Shown here: piece after piece, positions 1 through 7,542 of the stretch | How positions within the stretch are numbered: the first letter of the stretch is position 1 | Layout of the letters: each line of letters opens with the position of its first letter | Source of the DNA: Acetobacteraceae bacterium | GTDB lineage: Bacteria; Pseudomonadota; Alphaproteobacteria; Acetobacterales; Acetobacteraceae | Length of the DNA: 13,945 nucleotides | Reading direction: 5' to 3' | Assembly (NCBI GenBank): GCA_027323595.1 | Contig: DAHWBL010000485.1 | Span: 1 to 13,945, forward strand | Made by a program: the position numbers and the translations under genes | The notes under the pieces: model-generated | Told to the model about the DNA's origin: nothing | The model's database searches: none | The model's input: only the letters and a program-made list of their open reading frames with translations

Positions 1-1
1 T

Positions 2-886
2 ACCGAGGCGGATTTCCTGACCGCGGTGCGCGCCTGCTGGGCCGCCCTGTGGTCGCCGCGCATCCTGCGCGCGATGATCGCGCAGAACGCGAGCCCCGCC
101 GACACCGCGATGGGCGTGCTGGTGCAGCCGCTGATCCCCGCCCGCGTCTCCGGCGGCGGGCTGAGCCAGGCCGGCGAGGATGAGATGCTGCTCAACGCCA
201 CCTGGGGGCCTGGCTCGGCCATCGCGCAGGGCGAGGTGGTGCCCGACCGCTACAATCTGTCGCGCGACGGCACGCTGCTCGACAGCGAGACCGGCCGGCG
301 CAGTCACGATGTCACCTGCATGCATCTGCCGTTTCGCCCACGCGCCGGCGCGCGCCAGGTGCTGCGCGGCGAGATGGTCTGGCCACGCTGCCTCAACGAC
401 GCACAGATCAGCGAGCTTGGCGGCTATTTGCGCGCGGCCGAAACCCTGATGGGCATGCCTGTCGAAATCGAATGGGCGCTCGATGATCGCGGCATCAGCC
501 TGCTGCAATCACGCCCGCTGCATGTGGGCGCCGCGCATGTGCCCGACGAGATCTGGCTGCGACACCCCAAGCTCAAGGGCCATCCCTCCGGCGTCGGCTG
601 GGGGTCGGGGCGCGCCTGCGTGGTGAATTGCGAATGCGAGCTGTCGCGGGTGGGTCCGGGCGACATCCTGGTCACCAAGGTCGCGGGCCCCGCGCTGGGG
701 CGGATTCTCACCCGCGTCAGCGGCGTGGTCGCCGAACTTGGCGGCAGCACCTCGCATCTTGCCTCGCTCGCGCGTGAACGCGGCATTCCGATGGTGCTCG
801 GCGTGCGCAACGCCACCCAGCATATTCCCGACGGCCGCCACACCGCCGTCGATGGGGTGGCCGGGATCGTACGATGGATGGCGTGA
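2..886 (+). CDS. PEP-synthase-like phosphotransferase, C-terminal part (5' truncated by window)
   Basis: The reading frame is open from base 2, so the true start lies upstream; 294 residues are visible. The first ~170 residues are the end of a pyruvate-phosphate-dikinase-type ATP-grasp domain: a NATWGPGS stretch, VVPDRY, and the closing IEWALDDRGISLLQSRP motif that carries the metal/ATP ligands. After a short linker comes the swivelling phosphohistidine domain, with GGSTSHLASLARERGIP; the His codon at 755-757 is the expected phosphate carrier. The gene then stops, so the PEP/pyruvate-binding barrel of true PEP synthase is missing, as in rifampin phosphotransferases and the split phenylphosphate synthases. 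Unlike rifampin phosphotransferase there is no ~300-residue substrate domain between the two parts. It probably moves phosphate from ATP, via His, to a small acceptor; the acceptor is unknown. The gene overlaps the next one by 13 bases, suggesting a coupled function. Domain assignment is firm, substrate is not. Confidence 0.85.
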   Translation, partial: TEADFLTAVRACWAALWSPRILRAMIAQNASPADTAMGVLVQPLIPARVSGGGLSQAGEDEMLLNATWGPGSAIAQGEVVPDRYNLSRDGTLLDSETGRRSHDVTCMHLPFRPRAGARQVLRGEMVWPRCLNDAQISELGGYLRAAETLMGMPVEIEWALDDRGISLLQSRPLHVGAAHVPDEIWLRHPKLKGHPSGVGWGSGRACVVNCECELSRVGPGDILVTKVAGPALGRILTRVSGVVAELGGSTSHLASLARERGIPMVLGVRNATQHIPDGRHTAVDGVAGIVRWMA

Positions 887-1890
887 CCCACGGCGATGGC
901 AGCGCGCGTCCGCGTGTCTTCGTCACCCAGCCGGTGGCCCAAAGCGCGCTCGACCGGCTGGCCGCGGTCGCCGATCTGCGGGTCAATCCGGATGCGCTGC
1001 ACGTCATCGATCATGCCACGCTGTGCGCACGGGTCGCGGAATGCGACATCCTGTTCTGCCTGCTGCATGACCGCATCGACCAGGCGGTGATCGACGCGGC
1101 GCCGCATCTGCGCGCGATCGCGTCGATGAAGATCACGCCGTCGGACATCGATGTCGCGGCGGCAAACGCGCGCCGCATCCCCGTCACCGTGATCCCGCCC
1201 ATCGTCACCGAGGCGACCGCGGACATCGCCGTCGCATTGCTGCTGGCGGTGGCGCGCCGGGTGGTGGAAGGCGACCGGCTGGTGCGGCAGGGCATTTTTC
1301 CGGGCTCGCAATCATCCCATCTCGAAGGCGCGATGGTCACCGGCCAGACATTGGGCCTGGTCGGCGGTGGCGGGCGGATCGGCCGCGCGGTGGCCCGCCG
1401 CGCGCAAGGATTTGCGATGCGCGTGCTCTATTGGGGCCCGCGCCGACTGCCCCCGGCCGAGGAGGAGGCAGCCGGCATGGCCTATGTCGGGCTCGACGCG
1501 CTGCTTGCCGAATCGGATTTCGTTTCGCTGCATTCGCCGCTCACCGCCGAGACGTTCCACCAGATCGGCGCACGCGAACTTGGCCTGATGAAGTCGACCG
1601 CTTTCCTGATCAACACCTCCCGCGGCGCCATCGTGGACGAGGCCGCACTGGCGCGCGCGCTGGCCGAACGGCGCATCGCCGGTGCCGGGCTTGATGTGTT
1701 CGAGGCCGAACCGGTGCCGACCGCCGCACTGCTCGCGCTGCCCAACATCGTGCTCACCCCGCATCTGGGCAGCGCGGTGGCGAGCCTGCGCGAACAGATG
1801 GCGCATGTGGTGGTGGACAACATCCTGGCGATCCTGGCCGGCGCGCCGCCGCCGAACTGCTGCAATCGGGAAATCCTGCAATTGGCCTGA
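874..1890 (+). CDS. D-isomer-specific 2-hydroxyacid dehydrogenase
   Basis: 338 residues, the usual length. The N- and C-terminal parts form the substrate domain, around a Rossmann NAD(P) domain with GLVGGGGRIG (residues 161-170). The catalytic triad is present: R250 in NTSRGAIVDE, E279 in GLDVFEAEP, H297 in TPHLGS. Family members interconvert 2-keto and D-2-hydroxy acids in the cytosol (glyoxylate, hydroxypyruvate, phosphoglycerate and others). Two departures from the usual pattern are visible. After the second Rossmann strand the sequence reads VLYWGPRR, with no Asp that would bind the NAD ribose, resembling the NADPH-using human GRHPR (LYTGRQ). The loop that normally reads like VGxDxID is SMKITPSDID (residues 84-93), and the following NTPG is VIPP. 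The ATG at 874 lies inside the end of the preceding gene, so the two are probably co-translated. The substrate cannot be assigned; glyoxylate/hydroxypyruvate reductase is the default guess. Confidence 0.9.
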   Translation: MDGVTHGDGSARPRVFVTQPVAQSALDRLAAVADLRVNPDALHVIDHATLCARVAECDILFCLLHDRIDQAVIDAAPHLRAIASMKITPSDIDVAAANARRIPVTVIPPIVTEATADIAVALLLAVARRVVEGDRLVRQGIFPGSQSSHLEGAMVTGQTLGLVGGGGRIGRAVARRAQGFAMRVLYWGPRRLPPAEEEAAGMAYVGLDALLAESDFVSLHSPLTAETFHQIGARELGLMKSTAFLINTSRGAIVDEAALARALAERRIAGAGLDVFEAEPVPTAALLALPNIVLTPHLGSAVASLREQMAHVVVDNILAILAGAPPPNCCNREILQLA

Positions 1891-1895
1891 TGGAT

Positions 1896-1925
1896 TTGTT
1901 GATGAAAGGGATCATGTTTAATAAT
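1896..1925 (+). promoter_or_regulatory. Possible sigma-70-type promoter in AT-rich patch
   Basis: Just after the dehydrogenase stop codon there is a short AT-rich island, striking in this GC-rich DNA. TTGTTG (1896-1901) and AATAAT (1920-1925) are 18 bases apart. AATAAT matches the TATAAT box at five of six positions but lacks the important first T, and the -35 match is only 3/6. If used, it would start a transcript whose leader contains the hairpin at 1997-2019 before the ABC importer. Weak call based on composition and position. Confidence 0.2.
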
Positions 1926-1996
1926 GAAGCCTTGCCGCCGCCATCACTTGCACCGGAATTTTCGCTCACTTAAGCTGTCCACAACATGGGAGGGAG

Positions 1997-2019
1997 CGGG
2001 CATGAACGCCCGGTTTTTT
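1997..2019 (+). terminator. Rho-independent terminator-like hairpin with T6 tract
   Basis: CGGGC (1997-2001) and GCCCG (2008-2012) form a five-base all-GC stem with a six-base loop, followed by one G and six Ts (2014-2019). This is the standard form of an intrinsic terminator. It lies 106 bases after the dehydrogenase stop and 88 bases before the binding-protein start. It could end the upstream transcript, or act as an attenuator in the leader of the ABC importer operon. No other T-run of this kind is seen in the intergenic gaps. Confidence 0.6.
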
Positions 2020-2095
2020 CCTGCCGTACCGTTCCGCCCGTGGCACATTGTCTGGATCGTCGCACCACCACCGGCCTGACCGGACACAAAAAACC

Positions 2096-2100
2096 GAGGA
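2096..2100 (+). promoter_or_regulatory. Ribosome binding site deciding the start of the LIV-type binding protein
   Basis: GAGGA sits seven bases before the ATG at 2108. It fixes the start there rather than at the in-frame TTG at 2048, which would add 20 residues in front of a clear signal peptide. Confidence 0.75.
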
Positions 2101-2107
2101 AACGCCA

Positions 2108-3361
2108 ATGAAAAACATGTTTCGATTCGCGATCGCCCTGGCCGTATGCGCAATCGTCGGCGTTGGCTCGGCGCGCGCCGACGAACCCGCCAAGATCAAG
2201 GTCGGCATCCTCCTGCCACTGACCGGCCCGTTCGCCGCGGTAGCCGAAACCCAGCGCGACGGCGCGTTGCTGGCGGTGGAAACCATCAACGCCAAAGGCG
2301 GGCTGTCCATGCCCTGGGGCAAGGTGCAGGTCGAAGGTGTGGTCGATGATGACGAGACCAAGCTCGATGTCGGCGTGCGTCGCTATCGCTACATGGTGTC
2401 CAACGGGGTGAAGGGCGTCGGCGGCCAGACCTGGGCGTCGCTCGCCTACGCGATCAATGCGGTGGTCGCCAAGGACCCGATGCCGTATTTCCCGACCTGC
2501 GTGATGTCCAAGGACGCCTACGTGAAAGGCAAGCTGGCACCTTCAACTTTCTCCACCGCCTACAGCCCGTGGACGGTCGGCTACATGGCCGGCAAGGCGG
2601 CGATCGCCAATCTGGGCAAGAAGCGCATCTATTTCCTCGGCCGCGCCGACAGCTGGGGCTGGGATATGCGCGATGGCGTGGCCCAGGCGGCCAAGGAGCT
2701 CGGCGGCGAGGTGATCGGCTATGACGAGGTGTCGCTCGGCACCACCGAATTCACCGCCGTCCTGCAAAAAGTCGTTGCCGCCAAACCAGACATCTTCATC
2801 GCCTCGCAGTTCGGCGGCGATGCCGTGGCGCTGTTGAACCAGGCGCGCCAGATGGGGCTGGACAAGCAGATGACCATCTTCAACGCCTTCATGACCAACG
2901 TCGTCGCCAAGGGCGTGTCCCCGGCGGCACTCGATGGCGTGTATGCGCTCGAATATTTCTATTATGACCTCGATGGTTTCCCCGACCAGGAAGTTGCCCG
3001 CAGCGTCAAGGCATTTTCCGATCTGTACCGCACCAAATACCAGGCGCCGCCGGATGCCTATGCGGTGATCGCCTATACCGCCTTCATGGAAATGTTCCGC
3101 GGCTTCGAAAAGGCGGGCTCGTTCGATCCGGCGAAAGTCACCCAGGCGCTGATGGCCAACGGGGGCGCGTTCGACACGGTCAAGGGTCCGGCGAACTGGC
3201 GCGAGGACCACGTCGCGAACTACAAATACGCGGCGTTCCTGGTGAAGGGAAAAGGTGCCGATGCACGCAAGAACGAATGGGACCTGTTCACCGTGCTCGG
3301 CTCGCTCGGCGCGCAGAACGGCGAGACGGTGCTGCCGTCGCTGAAGTCCCTCGGCTATTGA
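2108..3361 (+). CDS. LIV/HAAT-type ABC importer, periplasmic substrate-binding protein
   Basis: 417 residues from the ATG at 2108. Residues 1-24 are a secretion signal: basic MKNMFRF, a hydrophobic core, then cleavage after ARA before D25. The mature part starts with the typical type I binding-protein strand KVGILLPLTGPFAAVA (31-46), followed by the ETQRDGALLAVETINAKGG helix of the LivJ/Peripla_BP_6 family. It would capture a small organic ligand in the periplasm and deliver it to the two permeases encoded downstream. In many LivJ-like proteins a TS or SS pair follows the third strand and binds the ligand; here the segment reads GGQTWASLAY (105-114), with a Trp. A normal branched-chain amino acid is therefore less likely; amides, short-chain organic acids or aromatic acids are family alternatives. 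It is the first gene of a five-gene operon and is preceded by a terminator-like hairpin. Family assignment is very secure, ligand unknown. Confidence 0.92.
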   Translation: MKNMFRFAIALAVCAIVGVGSARADEPAKIKVGILLPLTGPFAAVAETQRDGALLAVETINAKGGLSMPWGKVQVEGVVDDDETKLDVGVRRYRYMVSNGVKGVGGQTWASLAYAINAVVAKDPMPYFPTCVMSKDAYVKGKLAPSTFSTAYSPWTVGYMAGKAAIANLGKKRIYFLGRADSWGWDMRDGVAQAAKELGGEVIGYDEVSLGTTEFTAVLQKVVAAKPDIFIASQFGGDAVALLNQARQMGLDKQMTIFNAFMTNVVAKGVSPAALDGVYALEYFYYDLDGFPDQEVARSVKAFSDLYRTKYQAPPDAYAVIAYTAFMEMFRGFEKAGSFDPAKVTQALMANGGAFDTVKGPANWREDHVANYKYAAFLVKGKGADARKNEWDLFTVLGSLGAQNGETVLPSLKSLGY

Positions 3362-3395
3362 TCGGCACGACCAGCCAGGACACGGGGCACGCGCC

Positions 3396-4181
3396 GTGAC
3401 CAGCGACCCCCGTCCGGTGATTCTGAAGGCCGAGGCTGTCAGCATGCGTTTCGGCCCGGTCGTCGCGGTCGACCGGGTCGATTACCAGCTGCGGCGTCAT
3501 GAGGTGGCCGGTATTCTTGGGTCGAACGGTGCGGGCAAGACCACCTTCTTCAACGTGCTGACCGGCTATTACACGCCGACCGAGGGCCGCATCTTCTACC
3601 AGGGGCGCGACATCACGCGGTTGAGCCCGCCGCAGCGCGTGGCGCTGGGAATCGCGCGCACCTTTCAACTGACATCGACCTTCGACAATCTCAGCGTGCT
3701 CGATAATCTGGTGCTCGCCTTCTTTCGCAGCCATTGCCGGCCGACCACGCTGGGCTTGCTGTTCAAACGCTGCGCGGCCTATCGCGATCACGAGGCCATC
3801 ATCGCCGCTCTGCACCAGTTCGATCTCCATCCGATCGCAGCCAGGCTGGCCTGTCACCTGAGCCTGGGCGAAAAGCGGCGCATGGAAATCGCCATGGCGG
3901 TGCTGGCGGACCCTGAATTGCTGCTGCTCGACGAGCCGCTGGCAGGGCTTGCCGAATCCGAGATCAGGGGCGTGCTGGAGGTGCTGCGCCGGCAGGTGGG
4001 CAAACAGACGATCCTGATCGTGGAGCATAAAATTTCACACGTGCGCGATTTTCTCGAACGCCTGATCGTGATGCATGAAGGACGCATCATCGCCGAAGGC
4101 GGCTATGAGGAGTGTCTGAACGATCCGCAGGTTCGCAAAAGCTATTGGCAGATCGACGAAAGCTCCGACAATGCCGGCTGA
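3396..4181 (+). CDS. LIV-type ABC importer ATPase, LivG-like
   Basis: 261 residues from a GTG start, 34 bases after the binding-protein gene. Walker A is GSNGAGKTT (42-50), the Q-loop region is ARTFQLTSTF (87-96), Walker B is LLLLDEP (175-181), and the switch His is H211 in VEHKISHV. The signature motif reads LSLGEKRRMEIA (155-166) instead of LSGGQ; LivG proteins often vary here (for example LAYGQQRR), so this is a mild deviation and not a sign of inactivity. It is the first of two nucleotide-binding subunits that power the importer at the inner membrane. Its end overlaps the next start by 11 bases. The Shine-Dalgarno sequence is poor, so translation may depend on coupling or on a different start. 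Confidence 0.93.
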   Translation: MTSDPRPVILKAEAVSMRFGPVVAVDRVDYQLRRHEVAGILGSNGAGKTTFFNVLTGYYTPTEGRIFYQGRDITRLSPPQRVALGIARTFQLTSTFDNLSVLDNLVLAFFRSHCRPTTLGLLFKRCAAYRDHEAIIAALHQFDLHPIAARLACHLSLGEKRRMEIAMAVLADPELLLLDEPLAGLAESEIRGVLEVLRRQVGKQTILIVEHKISHVRDFLERLIVMHEGRIIAEGGYEECLNDPQVRKSYWQIDESSDNAG

Positions 4182-4866
4182 TGGGCCGGTGCTGGACGTG
4201 GCCGGGCTGAACGCCGCCTATGGCGAGGCGAAGGTGCTGTTCGGCATCGATCTGTGCGTGGCGCCGCGCCAGATCGTCGCCTGCATCGGGCGCAACGGCG
4301 CGGGAAAAACCACGCTGCTGCGCTGCATCTGCGGATTTGTGAAGCCGCTGTCGGGCGTCGTTCGCAGCCATGGAAGCGACCTCATCGGCCTCGCGCCCTA
4401 TGACGTTGCGAAATCGGGCGTGAAATACGTGCCACAGGACAAGAAGGTGTTCTACGACCTGACCGTGCGCGAAAATCTCGAACTTGGCAGCTACGCGAGC
4501 GGCGACCGCAACTGGGAGCCGGCGCTGAATTATTTTCCGAAGCTCAAGGTCCATATGGATCGCAAGGCCGGCTACATGAGCGGCGGCGAGCGGCAGATGC
4601 TGATGATCGCGCGCGCGCTGCTCGGTAACCCGCGGCTGCTGCTGATCGACGAACCGACCGAAGGCCTGGCGCCGGGGATCGTTTCGCATCTGCGTGAGGT
4701 GTTCACCGACATCGCGCGCAAGACCTCGCTGGTCATCGTCGAGCAGAATCTGCCGCTGGTCTGCGCGATCGCCGACGTCGTCTATGCGATCCGCGACGGC
4801 CGGGTTGCCGCGATGTTTTCGCAGCGCTCGGAAATGTCGTTCCAGACCTTCGAGAAATTCCTGTGA
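4171..4866 (+). CDS. LIV-type ABC importer ATPase, LivF-like
   Basis: 231 residues, the normal LivF length. Walker A is GRNGAGKTT (40-48), the signature is MSGGERQ (136-142), Walker B is LLLIDEP (156-162), and the switch region is VEQN (190-193). A Gln in the place of the switch His (VEQN) is typical of LivF, which supports the distinction from the LivG-like partner upstream. It pairs with that subunit to energise the permeases. The ATG lies inside the end of the livG-like gene (11-base overlap), and its own end overlaps the next GTG start by four bases, so the genes are translationally coupled. Confidence 0.94.
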   Translation: MPADGPVLDVAGLNAAYGEAKVLFGIDLCVAPRQIVACIGRNGAGKTTLLRCICGFVKPLSGVVRSHGSDLIGLAPYDVAKSGVKYVPQDKKVFYDLTVRENLELGSYASGDRNWEPALNYFPKLKVHMDRKAGYMSGGERQMLMIARALLGNPRLLLIDEPTEGLAPGIVSHLREVFTDIARKTSLVIVEQNLPLVCAIADVVYAIRDGRVAAMFSQRSEMSFQTFEKFL

Positions 4867-5855
4867 CCGCGGCGAAGAGCCTGGCCAGCCGTGCGCTGTC
4901 GTGGTGGTGGGGGATCGCCGCGACATTGCTCGCCACCAGCCTGTGCGCCGTGCTGCTGCCAACACCGTTCATGAACGAGGTGATGATTTTCGCGATCTAC
5001 GTGTCGGGCTGCAATTTTCTCATCGGCCGGCTCGGCTTCATCTCGTTCGGGCAGCCGGCCTATCTGGCGATCGGCGCCTATTGCACCGCGTTCTATCTGT
5101 TCTATGTCGGCACCAACCCGCTGGTCGGCCTCGGCGTGGGGGTGCTCGGCGGCCTGCTCGGCGCCATCATCATCGGCCCGTTCTTCGTGCGTCTGCGCAG
5201 CGACTATTTCGCGATGGTCAACCTCGCGCTCGCGGTGGTGCTGTTCTACGTCACGCAAAAGCTGCTGGTGTCGATCACCGGCGGCGATAACGGCCTGTGG
5301 TTTCTCACCCAGATGCAGTCCACACCGCTGCTCGATCTGACCGCGCCCGCGCAGTTCCTGTGGTTCGCCATCATCGTCGCAACGGCGGTGACGGTGATGT
5401 TCAAATATCTGGACGGCACCATTTTCGGCGCCTGTTGCCTCGCCTCCAGGCTGAACGAGGACAAGCTTCAGTTCATCGGCTACGACAATTTCAAAATCCG
5501 TCTGGTGGCCTTCATCATCGCCAACACCGTCACCGCGCTGGCCGGCGCGATGTATGCCATCTATTTCGGCTTCGTCAGCCCCGAAATGGGCAGCCCCTCG
5601 CGCGCGGCCGAGCCGGTGATCGTCACGCTGCTCGGTGGCGTGGGCACGCTCGCCGGCCCGTTGATCGGCGCCTTCGCCTATACCGGCATGAAGGATGTCA
5701 TCAGCAACCTGATCGGCAACTGGGAGCTGTTCATCGGGTTTCTTCTCGTTTTCATCATGCTGGTTGCCGACCAGGGCATCTGGGGCACGCTGCCGCCGGC
5801 AGCCCGCGCGCTGTTGGTGCATCTGCGCCGCGCGGCCGGCCGGGCAAGGAATTGA
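4863..5855 (+). CDS. LIV-type ABC importer permease, LivM-like
   Basis: 330 residues, mostly hydrophobic, with about eight to ten membrane segments. The hallmark cytoplasmic stretch of LivM is present in altered form: ASRLNEDKLQFIGYDNFKIR, where the family usually has an AIREN...A...G..V.. pattern, followed by the helix AFIIANTVTALAGAMYA and then TLLGGVGTLAGPLIGA near the C terminus. The start is GTG at 4863 in a GTGA overlap with the preceding stop. It forms half of the transmembrane channel with the LivH-like protein encoded next. The tail after the last helix is short and basic (RRAAGRARN). Confidence 0.92.
   Translation: MTAAKSLASRALSWWWGIAATLLATSLCAVLLPTPFMNEVMIFAIYVSGCNFLIGRLGFISFGQPAYLAIGAYCTAFYLFYVGTNPLVGLGVGVLGGLLGAIIIGPFFVRLRSDYFAMVNLALAVVLFYVTQKLLVSITGGDNGLWFLTQMQSTPLLDLTAPAQFLWFAIIVATAVTVMFKYLDGTIFGACCLASRLNEDKLQFIGYDNFKIRLVAFIIANTVTALAGAMYAIYFGFVSPEMGSPSRAAEPVIVTLLGGVGTLAGPLIGAFAYTGMKDVISNLIGNWELFIGFLLVFIMLVADQGIWGTLPPAARALLVHLRRAAGRARN
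5846..5850 (+). promoter_or_regulatory. Ribosome binding site deciding the start of the LivH-like permease
   Basis: AAGGA, nine bases before the GTG at 5860, inside the end of the livM-like gene. It supports that start over the longer open frame from 5764, whose first 32 codons give a Cys/Arg/Ala-rich, non-membrane sequence overlapping the upstream gene. Confidence 0.6.
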
Positions 5856-5859
5856 CAGC

Positions 5860-6735
5860 GTGAGCCTTGATCCGCGGCTGGTGATGTCCAGCGTCATTTT
5901 CGGGCTGAGCATCGGCGGCATCTATTTCCTGCTCGCGATCGGGCTGTCGCTGTGTTTCGGGCTGATGCGAATCATCAGCCTGGATCAGCTTCTTTATTAT
6001 TCGATCGGCGCGTTCGTCACCTACAGCGTGGGCGTGGCCACCGGCCAGTTCTGGCTGGGCGTCGCAGCGGGTGCCGCCGCCGGCGGGCTGGCGAGCCTGG
6101 CGGTGGAGCGGCTGATCTTCCGGCGCATCTACGCCCGAGACCCGACCTTCAGCATGATCACCTCGTTTGGCCTTTTGTTCGGCGGCATCGGCATCATCAA
6201 GTTCGTCTGGGGCGTGGTGCCGCGACCGGTCGAGGTGCCGACGCTGGCACAGTTCGATGTGCTGGGCACACAAATTCCGGTCTATCGGCTGATCATCGTG
6301 GGCATCGCGGTGGTGGTCTATGCCCTCATCTGGGCGTTTTTGCATCGCACGATCGTCGGCAAGGCGATCCGCGCGGCGATCGAGAATGTCGAGCATGTCG
6401 AGGGGCTGGGCATCAATGTCGGGCGGCTGTTCACCCTCACCTTCGTCATCGCCGGCGCGCTGTCCGGGCTTGCCGGGGGGGTCTATGCGCCGTTGATCCT
6501 GGTGGACCCGATGATGGGGCTGGAGATGCTGGCCTTCGTCTTCATGGTGGTGATCATCGGCGGTCTGGGCAGCATCAAGGGCACCGCGATCTCCGCGCTG
6601 ATCATCGGCCAGGTGGTCTCGCTGGGGTCCTTGATCTACGCACCGGCCGCGCAGATGGCGCCGTTCGTGATCATGCTGGCGATCCTGCTCATCCGCCCCA
6701 CCGGACTGTTCGGCGTCGCCCTGACCCGCCGGTGA
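5860..6735 (+). CDS. LIV-type ABC importer permease, LivH-like
   Basis: 291 residues from the GTG at 5860, four bases after the preceding stop. The protein opens with the first membrane segment (VIFGLSIGGIYFLLAIGLSL) and has the family landmarks: LMRIISLDQLLYYSIGAFV near the N terminus (usually NxxxG/A-hxxxGA), the cytoplasmic coupling loop GKAIRAAIENVEHVEGLGIN, then FVIAGALSGLAGGVYAP and VIIGGLGSIKGTAISA. It is the second channel subunit of the importer. It is the last gene of the five-gene block (binding protein, G, F, M, H), an order different from the E. coli liv operon. A 36-base gap follows before the next transporter. Confidence 0.92.
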   Translation: MSLDPRLVMSSVIFGLSIGGIYFLLAIGLSLCFGLMRIISLDQLLYYSIGAFVTYSVGVATGQFWLGVAAGAAAGGLASLAVERLIFRRIYARDPTFSMITSFGLLFGGIGIIKFVWGVVPRPVEVPTLAQFDVLGTQIPVYRLIIVGIAVVVYALIWAFLHRTIVGKAIRAAIENVEHVEGLGINVGRLFTLTFVIAGALSGLAGGVYAPLILVDPMMGLEMLAFVFMVVIIGGLGSIKGTAISALIIGQVVSLGSLIYAPAAQMAPFVIMLAILLIRPTGLFGVALTRR

Positions 6736-6771
6736 TTTGCGCGCGGCGCGCTCCTTTGCGACGATGCGCCG

Positions 6772-7542
6772 ATGATCGAACTGCGCCAGCTCCGCAAACG
6801 CTTCGACCACGCCGACCACGACGCGGTCGGCCCGCTTGATCTGCGCGTGCCGCCCGGCGAACTGCTGGCGCTGGTGGGCACCTCGGGCAGCGGCAAGAGC
6901 ACCACGCTGCACATGATCAACCGCCTGGTCGAGCCGAGCGCGGGCAGCGTTCTCATCGATGGCATCGACATCTCCGGCCAGGACCCGGTGGCGCTGCGCC
7001 GTGGCATCGGCTTCGTGTTCCAGGCGATCGGCCTGTTCGCGCACATGAGCGTGGCCGACAACATCGCGATCACGCCACGCCTGCTGCGCTGGCCGCGCGA
7101 TGAGGTCGCCGCGCGGGTGGACGGCCTGCTGGAGCTGGTGCATCTCGATCCCGCGATCTATCGCGCGCGCATGCCGCATCAATTGTCCGGCGGGCAGCGA
7201 CAGCGCGCGGCGTTTGCCCGCGCGCTCGCCGCACGGCCGCGCATCATGCTGATGGATGAGCCGTTCGGCGCGCTCGATCCGCTGACCCGCGACGAATTGT
7301 CCGCCGAGTTTCGCACGATCCACGAAAAGCTCGGCCTGACCAGCATCATCGTGACGCACGACATGACCGAGGCGTTCCTGCTCGCCGATCGGATCGCGGT
7401 GATGCGCGCCGGCCGGCTGGTGCAGATCGGAACCGCGCGCGCGTTGCTCGCCGACCCGGCCGATGAATTCGTTCGCCAGATGGTGCGAATGCCGCGGCTG
7501 CGCGCCGCCCGGCTCGCGCGCGCGATGGGCGAGCCGGGATGA
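6772..7542 (+). CDS. Quaternary-amine-type ABC importer ATPase (OpuCA/YehX/EgtV class)
   Basis: 256 residues. Walker A is GTSGSGKST (36-44), the Q-loop is FVFQAIGLFAHMSV (81-94), the signature LSGGQRQRAAFARAL (138-152), Walker B IMLMDEPFGALDP (158-170) and the switch His is H196 in VTHDMTEA. FQ.IGLF.HM.V and the DEPFGALDPLTR region are typical of glycine-betaine/carnitine/choline ATPases. OpuCA and ProV carry C-terminal CBS domains that sense ionic strength; this protein ends soon after the ATPase core, so that osmotic sensor is absent, as in the shorter YehX/EgtV-type subunits. The start codon is ATG at 6772; its end overlaps the next ATG by four bases (ATGA), and that gene encodes the permease plus binding domain. 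It could be co-transcribed with the LIV operon 36 bases upstream, but no function links them. Confidence 0.93.
   Translation: MIELRQLRKRFDHADHDAVGPLDLRVPPGELLALVGTSGSGKSTTLHMINRLVEPSAGSVLIDGIDISGQDPVALRRGIGFVFQAIGLFAHMSVADNIAITPRLLRWPRDEVAARVDGLLELVHLDPAIYRARMPHQLSGGQRQRAAFARALAARPRIMLMDEPFGALDPLTRDELSAEFRTIHEKLGLTSIIVTHDMTEAFLLADRIAVMRAGRLVQIGTARALLADPADEFVRQMVRMPRLRAARLARAMGEPG

Noticed and set aside
2041..2055. TGGCAC sequence as a possible sigma-54 promoter before the importer operon
   Set aside because: The -12 element reads CTGG in place of TTGC, losing the essential GC pair at the right spacing.
3833..3895. Non-standard LSLGE signature in the LivG-like ATPase as a sign of inactivation
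   Set aside because: LivG-type subunits naturally vary at this motif, and all other catalytic motifs are intact.
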